From Streptomyces blattellae (GTDB taxonomy: Bacteria; Actinomycetota; Actinomycetes; Streptomycetales; Streptomycetaceae), in NCBI RefSeq assembly GCF_009709555.1, contig NZ_WJBG01000123.1, forward strand, positions 1 to 64,000: a DNA stretch of 64,000 nt, read 5' to 3'. Position 1 is the first letter of the stretch. Each line of letters opens with the position of its first letter. Positions 49,558-58,737 of this stretch are shown piece after piece. Below the pieces are notes generated by a model. The model searched no databases and had not been told where the DNA came from. It saw only the letters and a program-made list of their open reading frames with translations. Position numbers and translations under genes: made by a program.

Positions 49558-50568
49558 ATGCGATACATCAAACTCGGGACGACCGGACTGGAAGTCTCCG
49601 CCATCACCCTCGGCTGCATGAGCTTCGGCGAGCCGGACCGGGGCGGCGAGCCCTGGTCGCTGGGCGCGGACGCCAGCCGGGACATCATCAAGCAGGCCCT
49701 TGAGAGCGGTGTCAACTTCCTCGACACGGCCAATGGGTACAGCGCCGGAAGCAGCGAGGAGATCGTCGGTCAGGCGGTCAAGGACTTCACCCGGCGCGAG
49801 GAGGTCGTTCTCTCCACCAAGGTCTGGATGCGGATGCGCCCCGGTCCGAACGGCGCCGGGCTGTCCCGCAAGGCGATCTTCGCCGAGCTCGACGCTTCCC
49901 TGAAGCGACTGGGGACCGACTACATCGACCTGTACCAGATCCACCGCTGGGACTACGACACCCCGATCGAGGAAACCCTTGAGGCGCTGCACGACGCGGT
50001 CAAGTCCGGGAAGGTCCGCTACATCGGAGCCTCTTCCATGTACGCCTGGCAGTTCGCCAAGGCCCTGTACCTGGCTGACCTGAACGGCTGGACCCGGTTC
50101 GTGTCGATGCAGGACCACTACAACCTCATCCATCGGGAAGCAGAGCGGGAGATGCTCCCGCTCTGCGCCGACCAGGGCATCGGCGTGATCCCGTGGAGCC
50201 CCCTGGCGCGGGGCAAGCTGACGCGGGCCCGGGACACTGCCACGGTGCGTGCCGAGACCGACGAGGGCGGCAAGATCCTCTACCGCGACGGGGACCAGGC
50301 AGTGGCCGAGCGTGTCCACGAGATCGCGAACAAGCGGGGTCTGTCGCCAGCCCAGGTTGCCCTGGCCTGGGTCATGCGCAACCCGGCGGTGACCTCGCCC
50401 ATCGTCGGGGTCACCAAGCCGGCCCAGCTGGCCGACGCGGTCGCCGCGGTGGACGTCGAACTCGACGACGACGAGGCCGACTACTTGGAGGAGCCCTATC
50501 AGCCGCACGAGGCCGCCTACCTGGAGGAGTCCTTCTACAAGCAGCGGCCTGTGGCGGGCTCCCGGTAG
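49558..50568 (+). CDS. Aldo/keto reductase
   Basis: The 336-residue NADPH-dependent oxidoreductase has the catalytic tetrad: Asp and Tyr in NFLDTANGYSAGSSEE, Lys in EVVLSTKVWM, His in YQIHRWDYDTP. It also has the TIM-barrel landmarks KVRYIGASSMYAWQF and SPIVGVTKPAQL. It reduces aldehydes or ketones in the cytoplasm, probably for detoxification. It starts at ATG 49558 behind a MerR-type promoter. It is intact although surrounded by pseudogenes on both sides, so it may be a passenger of the element or an original chromosomal gene exposed by deletions. Confidence 0.92.
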   Translation: MRYIKLGTTGLEVSAITLGCMSFGEPDRGGEPWSLGADASRDIIKQALESGVNFLDTANGYSAGSSEEIVGQAVKDFTRREEVVLSTKVWMRMRPGPNGAGLSRKAIFAELDASLKRLGTDYIDLYQIHRWDYDTPIEETLEALHDAVKSGKVRYIGASSMYAWQFAKALYLADLNGWTRFVSMQDHYNLIHREAEREMLPLCADQGIGVIPWSPLARGKLTRARDTATVRAETDEGGKILYRDGDQAVAERVHEIANKRGLSPAQVALAWVMRNPAVTSPIVGVTKPAQLADAVAAVDVELDDDEADYLEEPYQPHEAAYLEESFYKQRPVAGSR

Positions 50569-50574
50569 TCCGCG

Positions 50575-50787
50575 CTACAGCCGGGCCTTCGACGAGTCCT
50601 TGGCCTCGGCCTTCACAGCCCTGTGACCGGCCCGGTGGTGCTTGCGGGCGGCAGCGCGCAACTGCATGATCCGCGCGCTGCCCGCAAGCGCGGAGAGCAG
50701 GATGCCCGCCACCGCGGCCAGCAGCAGGGCCACGCGCAGCGGAACGTGCCCGTGGGCGCCGAAGAAGCTGACGTCCACCGACTGCTC
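50575..50787 (-). pseudogene. C-terminal fragment of a LapA-domain membrane protein
   Basis: The frame QSVDVSFFGAHGHVPLRVALLLAAVAGILLSALAGSARIMQLR plus a basic tail is the second half of the small actinobacterial LapA/DUF1049 membrane proteins. The first membrane segment is missing; coding homology stops where the IS3 fragment begins. GTG 50781 could still start a 67-residue one-helix peptide. Confidence 0.62.
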
Positions 50788-50790
50788 CTG

Positions 50791-51184
50791 AGTTGGGTGG
50801 GAAACGCTGCGCAACTGGGTGCGGGCCGAGCGGACGCGCCGCGGTCCAAGCGGCGCCACGAGCACCGAAGGACGTCCCGGTGAGCGAGGCCACGAGGCAG
50901 GATCTGGAGGCCGAGATGGCGGCCCTGCGCGCGGAGCTGAAGACCGTGCGCGAGGAGAACCAGAAACCGGCCACCGAACGGGACATCCTGCGCAAGGCGA
51001 CGAAGTTTTTCGCACAAGAGATGACCTGGTGAACCGCTGCCAGTCCATTGAGGACCACCTCCGCGCCTGGGGCGTGAAGCGGTTGTGTCAGGTGCTGGAG
51101 GTGGCCCGCTCCAGCTTCTACACGTGGCGGGCCGGCGGTGCGGCCCGCGTCGCGCGCGAGCGGGCCGATGCGGCGCTTGCCGAG
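50791..51184 (+). pseudogene. IS3-family transposase fragment (orfA end plus orfB start)
   Basis: ETLRNWVRAERTRRG (frame from 50801) is the HTH of an IS3 OrfA. After a frameshift, LEAEMAALRAELKTVREENQKPATERDILRKATKFFAQE (ending at 51032) is its leucine-zipper end. OrfB then starts in an overlapping frame with SIEDHLRAWGVKRLCQVLEVARSSFYTWRAGG and breaks off at about 51184, before the DDE core. Both ends are truncated, so the fragment cannot move. It fuses directly to the integrase remnant. Confidence 0.75.
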
Positions 51185-51902
51185 CCGAGCAGACGGGCAC
51201 CATCGGCAAGAACCGCTCGATGGCGAACAAGCACCTGATCCCGTTCATCGGCAAGGCCAAGCTGAAGGAACTCAGCGCGGACGATGTCGACGACTGGTTG
51301 GACGACAGGGCCGAATTCCTCGCGACGCGGAGCCTGCGTGACCTGCTCGCCATCCTGCGCCGCTCCATCGCGCATGCTCAGCGCAGGGACAAGGCCGCGC
51401 GGAACGTCGCCCTACTCGTCACCGCACCGGAGGGGCGCCCTGGCCGTCCGAGCAAGGCACTGAACCTGGAGCAGGCGAAAGCCGTGCTCACCGCCGCGCG
51501 TCCGTCGCGGCTGTACGCCTACCTCGTGCTCTCGCTTCTCAGCGGTGTGCGCACGGAAGAGGCGAGGCCTCTCACCTGGGATTCCGTCTTCCTGGAGACC
51601 ACGGACGGTATCCCGCCTCACGTCGCGGTGTGGCGGTCGGTGCGCAAGCACGGCGAGACCAAGGCCAGGAAGAGCCGCCGGACCATCGCTCTGCCGAAAC
51701 AGGTCGTCGAAGTCCTCGAAGAGCACATGCGATGGCAGAAGCAGGAGCGGGCATCGAGAGGGAGGAGTGGAGCCCGAACGGCCGGGTCTTCACGACCCGG
51801 AGCGGCGAGCCGCTCGACGCGGCGAACGTCCGGCGGGACTTCAAGGCCATCGTGAAGAAGGCTGGACTGAAGCCTGAGTGGACGCCGCGGGAGCTCCGCC
51901 AC
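51185..51902 (+). pseudogene. Integrase pseudogene, first part (pSAM2-like tyrosine recombinase)
   Basis: The frame reads MANKHLIPFIGKAKLKELSADDVDDWL, then RNVALLVTAPEGRPGRPSKALNLEQAKAVL and YLVLSLLSGVRTEEARPLTWD (catalytic Arg I). A one-base-type frameshift near 51750 moves it to GIEREEWSPNGRVFTTRSGEPLDAANVRRDFKAIV and WTPRELRH. The N-terminal end is cut by the IS3 fragment. The sequence breaks exactly after the His codon (51900-51902). The missing C-terminus, starting again with His-Ser-Phe-Val-Ser, is found 7.66 kb away at 59566. Confidence 0.85.
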
Positions 51903-51935
51903 ATTGTCTCTGCTTAGTTTCCGTGTGGCGATTGG
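51903..51935 (+). repeat. Left imperfect terminal inverted repeat of the trio element
   Basis: Reading inwards, the blocks TTGT, TC, GC, AG and CCGTGTG occur in the same order as in the reverse complement of the right end (59534-59565), with small gaps. Confidence 0.5.
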
Positions 51936-52007
51936 CTCCAACTGGGCCGGTGGCCTGGGTGTTTGGGCTTTGCGCTGAGCCGTGTGGTGTTTCTACTGTC
52001 AGCGCCC

Positions 52008-53480
52008 ATGATCCTGAGCTTCTTCTCGTCCCGGGGCTGGGAGTCCTGGGAAGTCGAGCATCGGCCGTTGATTCCCGAGGGGATGCCCGTGCTCGTCGAC
52101 GGCGATCTGCGCTTCGAGGACGGTCCGGCCGCGCTGCGCCCGACGGCGGTGGTGAACCGGTGGCTGCGTGAGCTCCCGGCCAGCGGGGCGCCCGCGCCGA
52201 GCTCGTGGGAGAACTACGCGCGAGTCCTCAAAGAGTGGATGGAGTTCCTGGCGGTACACGGAGTGGGCCTGTTCGACTTGCGGGAGCGGTTGAAGGCGGG
52301 GCTGAGCCGGTACGCCGAGCACCGGGCCGCGGGCCCGCTGAAGGCCCGGTTCGCGGCGACGACGTGGGGCCAGCACATGAGCATCCTGTCGTTGTTCTAC
52401 CGGTGGGCGATCAACGACGGGTACGCGACGGCGGAGCCGTTCACCTACCGCTCCGCACGGGCCCTGTTCGCCGGGACCGGCCGGGAGGTCAAGGTGAATC
52501 TGGCGGTGCGCCGCACGCCGAAGCCGCACGTGACAATCAAGTACCTGGAGCCGGACTTCACCGAGTTGTTCCGCAAGGGGCTGCGTGGGCTGGCCCCGGA
52601 CGGCTCGCAGGACACCGGGTTCCACGGCCGGGAGATGACCCGGAACGCTGCCATCGGGGACCTGGCACTGGCCACGGGGCTGCGGCTGCAGGAGTTCACC
52701 TATCTGCTGCCGTGGGAGATCCCCGCCCCGCCGCCCGCGCCGACCGCGGTGCCGATCCCCTTCCCGGTGCCGGCCGCAATCACCAAGGGAAGGAAGTTGC
52801 GCACCACCTGGATCTCCTTCGAGGTCCTCGCTGCGGTGCACGACTATCTGGAGCTGGACCGGGCGGCCACGGCGGAGGGGACGCGGTGGCGGCCGCCGCG
52901 ACGGTGGGGCGAGCCGCTGATGGTGTCCGAGCCGGACGCCCGGGGCGGGCTGATCAACGGTGTTCGGAGGCCGTGGGCGTCGCTGACGCCGGCCGAGAGG
53001 CGGCGGCTGGTCGCGCCGGACGGGGGCTCGTGCCTGTTGGCGGTGAAGAACGGCGGCGGCCCGTTCACCGCCTGGGCGACGGTCTTCGAGCGCACATCGG
53101 ACCGGATCCGGGCCCGGTTCGAGCCGCGTTTCCCGCACGTCTGGCCCCATCGGCTCCGTCATACGTTTTCGATGAGGACACTGGAGTACCTGGTCACCGG
53201 GCACTATCGGCAGGCCGCGAGCATCGTGACGGAGACGGACGCAGACGCTGCTCTTGTGTTCTACCTCTCCAAGGCCGACCCGCTGCTGGTCCTGCGTGAC
53301 TTGCTTGGACACAGCACCGTACTCGTCACGGAAAAGTACCTCCGTCGCCTGGACACCACCCGCATTTACCGGGAGGCATACGAGGCCGCAGGGGCGGCGG
53401 CCGGCTTGACCGAGGACACGGAGGCCGAACACGAGGCCGCGGCAGAGTTCGCCGACGTCGTCGTGGCCGGAGGTGCCTGA
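52008..53480 (+). CDS. Tyrosine recombinase 1 of the trio (TnpA-like)
   Basis: The 490-residue recombinase has an N-terminal SAM-like core-binding domain (WENYARVLKEWMEFLAVHG, then TTWGQHMSILSLFYRWAINDGY) and a catalytic domain. Arg I is in LALATGLRLQEFTYLL, the HxLRH box in WPHRLRHTFSMRTLEYL, the late His in RDLLGHSTVLVTEKYL, and that same stretch supplies the nucleophile Tyr. All key residues are present, so it should be active. It starts at ATG 52008, the first gene of the operon, about 105 bases inside the left end. GGAGG near its 3' end serves the next gene. Confidence 0.9.
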   Translation: MILSFFSSRGWESWEVEHRPLIPEGMPVLVDGDLRFEDGPAALRPTAVVNRWLRELPASGAPAPSSWENYARVLKEWMEFLAVHGVGLFDLRERLKAGLSRYAEHRAAGPLKARFAATTWGQHMSILSLFYRWAINDGYATAEPFTYRSARALFAGTGREVKVNLAVRRTPKPHVTIKYLEPDFTELFRKGLRGLAPDGSQDTGFHGREMTRNAAIGDLALATGLRLQEFTYLLPWEIPAPPPAPTAVPIPFPVPAAITKGRKLRTTWISFEVLAAVHDYLELDRAATAEGTRWRPPRRWGEPLMVSEPDARGGLINGVRRPWASLTPAERRRLVAPDGGSCLLAVKNGGGPFTAWATVFERTSDRIRARFEPRFPHVWPHRLRHTFSMRTLEYLVTGHYRQAASIVTETDADAALVFYLSKADPLLVLRDLLGHSTVLVTEKYLRRLDTTRIYREAYEAAGAAAGLTEDTEAEHEAAAEFADVVVAGGA

Positions 53481-53481
53481 G

Positions 53482-55208
53482 ATGCCGGCCACGCTTGTCG
53501 ACGAACCGCTTGGCCTGGACTGCGTCTTCAGCGACGGCAGGCGCGCGAAGCTCTCCCTGGATGGCCTGCCCAACCCGCAGCTGGCCTGGGACCTGGCCGT
53601 CGGCCTGGCCGAGCTGGTCCACCCGCACGGAACCGTGGACGCCGCCGGCAGCATGCAGCACTACACCAGCGCCGCCCGGCACATGGTGCGGACCCTCGCG
53701 GACCGGGGGTTCTCCGGTGGTCTTGGACAGCTGAGCCGCGGCATGCTCGCCGAGTACTGGATGGGCGCTTCCAGGGGACGTGAGGCCCTGACCCGGCACA
53801 TGGTCCTGGGTTTCGCCGCGGTCGGAGGGACGCTCGTGCCGGGGGTGGAGGATCTCGCGAACGGCCGGAACTACCACCCGCAGCCCTACCGCAAGCCCCT
53901 GCCGCCCTACGACGAGGCCGAGTGGGACCGGCTCACCAGCGTCTGCCGCACGCTGACCAAGGAGTCGTACGCCGACCACCGCCGGGCACTGGCCGCCGCC
54001 TCCCGCGGACGGCACCCCGCCGAAGCAGGGTGGACAGCGGAGAACTTCTGCTGGCTGCTGTCACGGACCGGCCCGATCGGCACCCCAGACTTCGCCCGAG
54101 CTATCGGCGTGACCTTTGACGCCCTCCACAAACGCATCGGCGTCGGCCCCTTCCACGACGCTGTCCAGGGCCTCTTCCCTCACCTGGACGTGACGCTCGC
54201 CTACCGGCTGCTGTTCGGCATCTACTCCGGCATCGTGCCCGACGGCATCGACGATCTCGGTGTCGGCGACATCGACTGGGCCGGCGACGCCTCGATCCTG
54301 CTGTCCTACGTCAAGGGCCGCACCGCCGCCGAGAGCCTGAACCTCCCGCGTCGGGCCGTGCGTCTGCTGGAACAGTGGCTCGCCCACTCCGCGCTGCTGC
54401 GGAGCTTCATGCCGCCCGGAGACCGGGAACGGCTCTGGCTCTGCCTGGCACGGCCGGGAAATGCGGCCCTGGCCGCACGGAAGGTCACCAGCGTCTCCCG
54501 GCAGGCATGGGCCCGACGTCACGGCATCGTCGACGCCGAAGGCAAACCGCTGAAGATCCACCGGTCCCGGATCCGCACCACCCATCACGCGATGCGCGAC
54601 AAGCGCACCTGGACAGGCAGCGCACGGGCCATCATCGATCCGAACCACACTCCTGCCGTCGAGGGCGACCACTACCTGAGCGCCACCACACCGGCCCAAC
54701 GCACGGCCGTCGAGGCCATCGTCGAGGACGCCCAGCACGACCTGCTCAGACGCGCTCACCCGCCCACCGTCCTCACCGACGAGGACGCCGCCGCCCTGGC
54801 CCAGGACTACCCCGAAGTCGTGGCCGCCATGGAGCTGGACAACGCCGCACTCGCCGAGTTGACCGGCGGGCAGCGGGATGTATTCACCGCCGCCTGCGGC
54901 GACCAGCTGTCCGGGCTGCACGGTCCGAAGGGCAAGCCGTGTCCGGCCCGCCCCTGGGTCTGCCTGCTCTGCCCGCTGGCGGTGTTCGCCCCGCGGCATG
55001 CCGCGAACCTGCTGCGGCTGAAGGCGTTCTTCTCCAGGCAGTGGCACAGATGCCCGCCGCCCACTTCATGGCCGTCTTCGGCCCCTACGCCACCCGCATT
55101 CAGCAGGTCCTGGACCGCTTCGACCCCGTCCTGCTGGCCGAAGCCGCCGCCCACGTCCGCGACAAGGACGACGAACTGCCTCTGCGCCCCGAGGAGCTGA
55201 CCGCATGA
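53482..55208 (+). pseudogene. Tyrosine recombinase 2 of the trio (TnpB-like), frameshifted near its end
   Basis: The frame from ATG 53482 (GGAGG eight bases upstream) encodes about 565 residues but ends at 55200 in a nonsense tail. In another frame, QMPAAHFMAVFGPYATRIQQVLDRFDPVLLAEAA continues to a stop at 55208 that overlaps the next ATG (ATGA), as expected for this operon. A one-base change near 55045 separates them. Visible features are KIHRSRIRTTH (HxxR-like box) and a Cys-rich end (CLLCPLAVFAPRHAANLLRLKAFF). A clear Arg I is not seen (GIYSGIVPDGIDDL). A sequencing error cannot be excluded; if there is none, the protein lacks its normal last 50 residues. Confidence 0.75.
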
Positions 55209-57418
55209 CCACCGCTGGCACCGCGGCCTTTCACAGCGTGGGCGATGAGTCTCCCTTCGGCGGCGCGGACATCTGCCGAGAGGCGGGCTTCGACCTGCCC
55301 GCCGGGACCCGCCGACCGATCTTCGACGACGACCTATGGGACTTCACCGACGTGATCGGACTGCCGGTACAGATGCCGCTGCACCAACGGCGCTTCGGCT
55401 TCACCGCGATCACGGACCCGAGGTGGAGGCTGGTCGCCAAGGAACTCGTACTCGCGCTGCTGGCACCCCGGCATCCGGCAGTCGCACCCCTGCCCCGCGC
55501 CTACCGCACCGCATTGCACCTGCGGACCTGCGCAGGCCGGCTCGCCGAGCTCAGCCGCTTCTTCCACTGGCTCGCCGACCAGGGCCTCACCTCTTCTCTC
55601 ACCCAGGTGGATGCCAGGTGCTGCGAGGCATACCTGGCCCACCGGCGCTACGTGCTCGACGAGCACGGCACCGTGGTCGGCAGCCAGAGCCCGGCTGTCC
55701 GGCGAGCCGCCGCCCTGGTCCCCATCGACCTGGTCAACTACCGCGAACTGTTCACCGCCGACCGGCCCAGCGACGATCTTGTCCCCTGGAAAGGCGCCAC
55801 CGCCTCCGCCGTCGCCGAGATGCCCAACGGCCGGGACGAGAACAAGACTCAGCCCGTCGAGGACAGCGTGCTGCAGCCGGTCCTGGCCGCCGCCCTTTAC
55901 CTGCTGTCCGCTCTCGGCCCGCACGCGGTCACGCTCGCCGAAGACATCCGGGAAGCTGATCGCATCGGTGTCCGCTATGCCCGCAAAGCCAGCAGCCGTC
56001 ATGGGCGCAAGCCCCCAACCCAGCACCCAGAGGCGAAGATCACCGCGTTGCTCGCCGAACACGAGAGGACGAACGATCCCCTCCCCCTGCTCCCGGACCG
56101 CCACGTTGCCGACCGAATCGCCAAGGGCTGGGCGGCCAACGATCCGCTGGTGCATGTCTCTCTTGACCTCCTCGCCCGCCGGGCCGGGCTCAGCCAGTTC
56201 AGCTCACGGTGGCTGGCCACCCTGCGTGAGCCGCTGGAGGAGAGTCTGGCGAAGGTCGGAGCGGACAGAGAATTCGGGCGCAATGCCGCCAGCGTCGCGG
56301 CGGCGGACGACAACGAGGCGGTGCCCTGGACGCTGCCGCTGCACCGGCTTCAGGCGGTCGCCCTGGTCGGCATCGTCCGCACCGCCGCGGTGATCGTCCT
56401 GGCGGCGGTTTCCGGGATGCGTTCCAGCGAGCTCATGGAGCTGACGGTCGGCTGCCGCCGTCCTCCGGAGGAACAGGCCCCCGGCCTGACCCGTTACCGG
56501 CTGGTCAGCAAGGTGATCAAGGGACAGGAACTTGGCGGCATCGTCGACGAGTGGGTGGTCATCGAGCCCGCATACCGCGCTGTCGAGCTGATCGAACAGC
56601 TTCACCCCGACCGACGCGAAGGCGCCACACTCCTGGGGCGGTTCGCCTTCGACGTCCGTTACCGCTGGTTCCGGAACTGGGTCAACTCCCAGGCCGGACA
56701 ACGACTCGGCCTGGCCCCGATCCCCACCGGACCGGTCACTCTGCGGCGCCTGCGACGGACCCTCGCGCTGGAGATGGCCTACCGCCCCGGCGGCGTCCTC
56801 GCGACCAAGATCCACCTCAAGCACATCGCCGTCGCGACCACCGAGGGCTACAGCTCCCGCCCCGGCGGCGCGCAAGCAGAACTGCTTGCCGAGGTCAACA
56901 AGCACGAAAGCGACCGCAACCTCCAGCTCGTCCTGGACGAGTTCCGCAACTACCAGCAGGGCAGCCTCCCCGCCGGCCCCGGAGCACGCGAACTCACCAC
57001 GTTCTTCGCCAGCATCGACGCCCAGCTCGACGCAGTCTCAGCCTCGGCCCCGAAGACCCAGCGCAACGACCGCGACGTGCTCAACCTGCTGACCAAACGC
57101 GCCAAGGTCCTCCACCTCGGCCCGGCGAATTACTGCTGGTTCACCGACCCGTCCCGGGCGCTCTGCCTCAAGCTGGCCGGCACTCCCACCGCCGACAGAC
57201 CGCTGGTCGGGATGTGTGACTCCGCCCGCTGCCCGCAGGCCACGCACCACTCCTGCCACCGCCCCGTCTGGGCCGAGCACGCCGAACGCACCGAGACGTT
57301 CATCGGGCAGCTCGGCACCACGCGCAAGATCGAACGCAACCGGCTCCAAGCCGACCACGACCGGGCTCTCCGCGTCGTCGCCGAGATCGACGCCGCGGGA
57401 CAATCCCAACCAGAATGA
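55205..57418 (+). CDS. Tyrosine recombinase 3 of the trio
   Basis: The 737-residue protein has an N-terminal core-binding region (RLAELSRFFHWLADQGLTSSLTQVDARCCEAYLAHRRY) and a catalytic domain with Arg I in VLAAVSGMRSSELMELTVG, Arg II in VTLRRLRRTLALEMAYRPG, and His plus nucleophile Tyr in LKHIAVATTEGYSSRPGG. A long C-terminal extension carries a Cys/His cluster (YCWFTDPSRALCL, MCDSARCPQATHHSCHRPVW) that may bind zinc. This build is typical of the third protein of trio elements. It starts at ATG 55205 overlapping the previous frame and ends overlapping the LRR start (ATGA). Confidence 0.88.
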   Translation: MTTAGTAAFHSVGDESPFGGADICREAGFDLPAGTRRPIFDDDLWDFTDVIGLPVQMPLHQRRFGFTAITDPRWRLVAKELVLALLAPRHPAVAPLPRAYRTALHLRTCAGRLAELSRFFHWLADQGLTSSLTQVDARCCEAYLAHRRYVLDEHGTVVGSQSPAVRRAAALVPIDLVNYRELFTADRPSDDLVPWKGATASAVAEMPNGRDENKTQPVEDSVLQPVLAAALYLLSALGPHAVTLAEDIREADRIGVRYARKASSRHGRKPPTQHPEAKITALLAEHERTNDPLPLLPDRHVADRIAKGWAANDPLVHVSLDLLARRAGLSQFSSRWLATLREPLEESLAKVGADREFGRNAASVAAADDNEAVPWTLPLHRLQAVALVGIVRTAAVIVLAAVSGMRSSELMELTVGCRRPPEEQAPGLTRYRLVSKVIKGQELGGIVDEWVVIEPAYRAVELIEQLHPDRREGATLLGRFAFDVRYRWFRNWVNSQAGQRLGLAPIPTGPVTLRRLRRTLALEMAYRPGGVLATKIHLKHIAVATTEGYSSRPGGAQAELLAEVNKHESDRNLQLVLDEFRNYQQGSLPAGPGARELTTFFASIDAQLDAVSASAPKTQRNDRDVLNLLTKRAKVLHLGPANYCWFTDPSRALCLKLAGTPTADRPLVGMCDSARCPQATHHSCHRPVWAEHAERTETFIGQLGTTRKIERNRLQADHDRALRVVAEIDAAGQSQPE

Positions 57419-58170
57419 GCAAGATCGAGAACGAAATTGGGGGCAATACCGTGGCACAAGCATTGAATCTATGGCGGCACGGTCTCGGAGAGGTGCCGGA
57501 GTCGGTTTGGCTGCGGACCGACCTGGAGATCTTGATTCTCGCGGACAATGGGCTGACGACGATCTCGCCCAAGATCGGATCTCTGCAGCGCCTGCACACG
57601 CTGGACCTGGGGCACAACGCGCTCACCACGGTGCCCAACGAACTGGGCGAGTTGGCAGCACTCACCGACTTCCTCTACCTGCACGACAACCACTTGGCAG
57701 AGCTCCCCGAGTCGCTGGGACGACTGACGCAGTTGCGCTACCTCAACGTCAGCGAAAACGGCCTCACCGAACTCCCGGAAACCATCGGCAACATGCGCTA
57801 CCTCGTCGAGTTGCGAGCACAGCACAACCACCTGGCCAGGCTCCCCGACACGATCGGCAGCCTGTCGCAGCTGCGAGAGTTGTGGCTCCGCGGAAACGCC
57901 CTTCAACGTCTACCGGAATCCGCCGCCGGACTCACGCAACTGCGTCACCTGGACCTTCGCGAAAATGCGCTGACCGAGATTCCGGAGCCCCTGGCCGAGA
58001 TCCCTTTGCTCCGGCACCTCGATCTACGTGCCAACCGCGTCAAGAAGCTGCCCGGCTGGCTCGCCCGGATGCCCTCACTGGAGAAACTGGACCTCCGCTG
58101 GAACGACATCGAGCCCGCCCCGCGACTCCTCGACGACCTGGTCCAACGTGGGTGCGTTGTCCTGAAGTGA
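57415..58170 (+). CDS. Leucine-rich-repeat protein in the recombinase operon
   Basis: The 251-residue protein is almost wholly made of about nine LRR units of 23 residues (consensus LxxLxxLxLxxNxLxxLPxxIGxL), e.g. LEILILADNGLTTISPKIGSL, LHTLDLGHNALTTVPNELGEL and LRYLNVSENGLTELPETIGNM. There is no signal peptide, membrane segment or enzymatic domain, so it is a cytoplasmic binding scaffold. Its ATG overlaps the stop of recombinase 3, placing it inside the transposition operon and ahead of the DUF6262 gene. Whether it helps transposition or is cargo is unknown. Confidence 0.85.
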   Translation: MSKIENEIGGNTVAQALNLWRHGLGEVPESVWLRTDLEILILADNGLTTISPKIGSLQRLHTLDLGHNALTTVPNELGELAALTDFLYLHDNHLAELPESLGRLTQLRYLNVSENGLTELPETIGNMRYLVELRAQHNHLARLPDTIGSLSQLRELWLRGNALQRLPESAAGLTQLRHLDLRENALTEIPEPLAEIPLLRHLDLRANRVKKLPGWLARMPSLEKLDLRWNDIEPAPRLLDDLVQRGCVVLK

Positions 58171-58237
58171 TCCAGCCCCCACCTCGGCACCACCTTCACG
58201 AGACAGACCACCGCATCCGGCCGCAACAGGAGTCACC

Positions 58238-58699
58238 ATGAGGATCAGCGCAGCCCAGCGGGCCGAGAACGAGAATCGCGTCCGGGCCGCCATGGACCGT
58301 CTCCTGCGCGGACAGCTCCCGCCCGGCGGAAAGTGCGATGTCAAGACCCTCGCCCGCGAAGCGGGCGTCGACCGCACGGCCTTCTACGGCACCCGCCCCT
58401 ACGCACACCTCCGCGTCGAGTTCGAGCGACGTCTGGACGCCATGCGCGAGACCGGCGAGATCCCCGATCCTCGCGAAGCCCAGATCACCCGGCTGAAGGC
58501 AGAGAACACCAAGCTCCGGGAACGGCTGGCCCGGTCGGAAGAGACAGTCGAAGAGCTCAGCGACTTCCGCAGCCAGGCCCTGGCCCGGCTGGCCGCACAG
58601 CACGAGGAGATCGTTCGGCTCCGTCAAGCCGCTGCAGGGACAAACCGAGTCAGCCGCCTTCCCGCTCCGCGGACCACGGTGATCGGGACCTGCAGTTGA
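58238..58699 (+). CDS. DUF6262/TnpC-like protein
   Basis: The 153-residue protein has a small HTH-like start (VDVKTLAREAGVDRTAFYGTRPYAHLRVEFERRL equivalent: CDVKTLAREAGVDRTAFYG) and a long coiled coil (REAQITRLKAENTKLRERLARSEETVEELSDFRSQALARL, then AAQHEEIVRLRQAA). This matches the TnpC/DUF6262 proteins encoded after the recombinases in Tn554-type elements, where TnpC sets transposition frequency and orientation. It starts at ATG 58238, 67 bases past the LRR gene. It is full length. Confidence 0.8.
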   Translation: MRISAAQRAENENRVRAAMDRLLRGQLPPGGKCDVKTLAREAGVDRTAFYGTRPYAHLRVEFERRLDAMRETGEIPDPREAQITRLKAENTKLRERLARSEETVEELSDFRSQALARLAAQHEEIVRLRQAAAGTNRVSRLPAPRTTVIGTCS

Positions 58700-58737
58700 T
58701 GCGGGGCGGAGCAGAGGGGAAACACCACGTGGTCCCG

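Noticed and set aside
50575..51902. An intact IS3 element between LapA and the integrase
   Set aside because: OrfB is missing its catalytic core and no terminal inverted repeats were found around the fragment.
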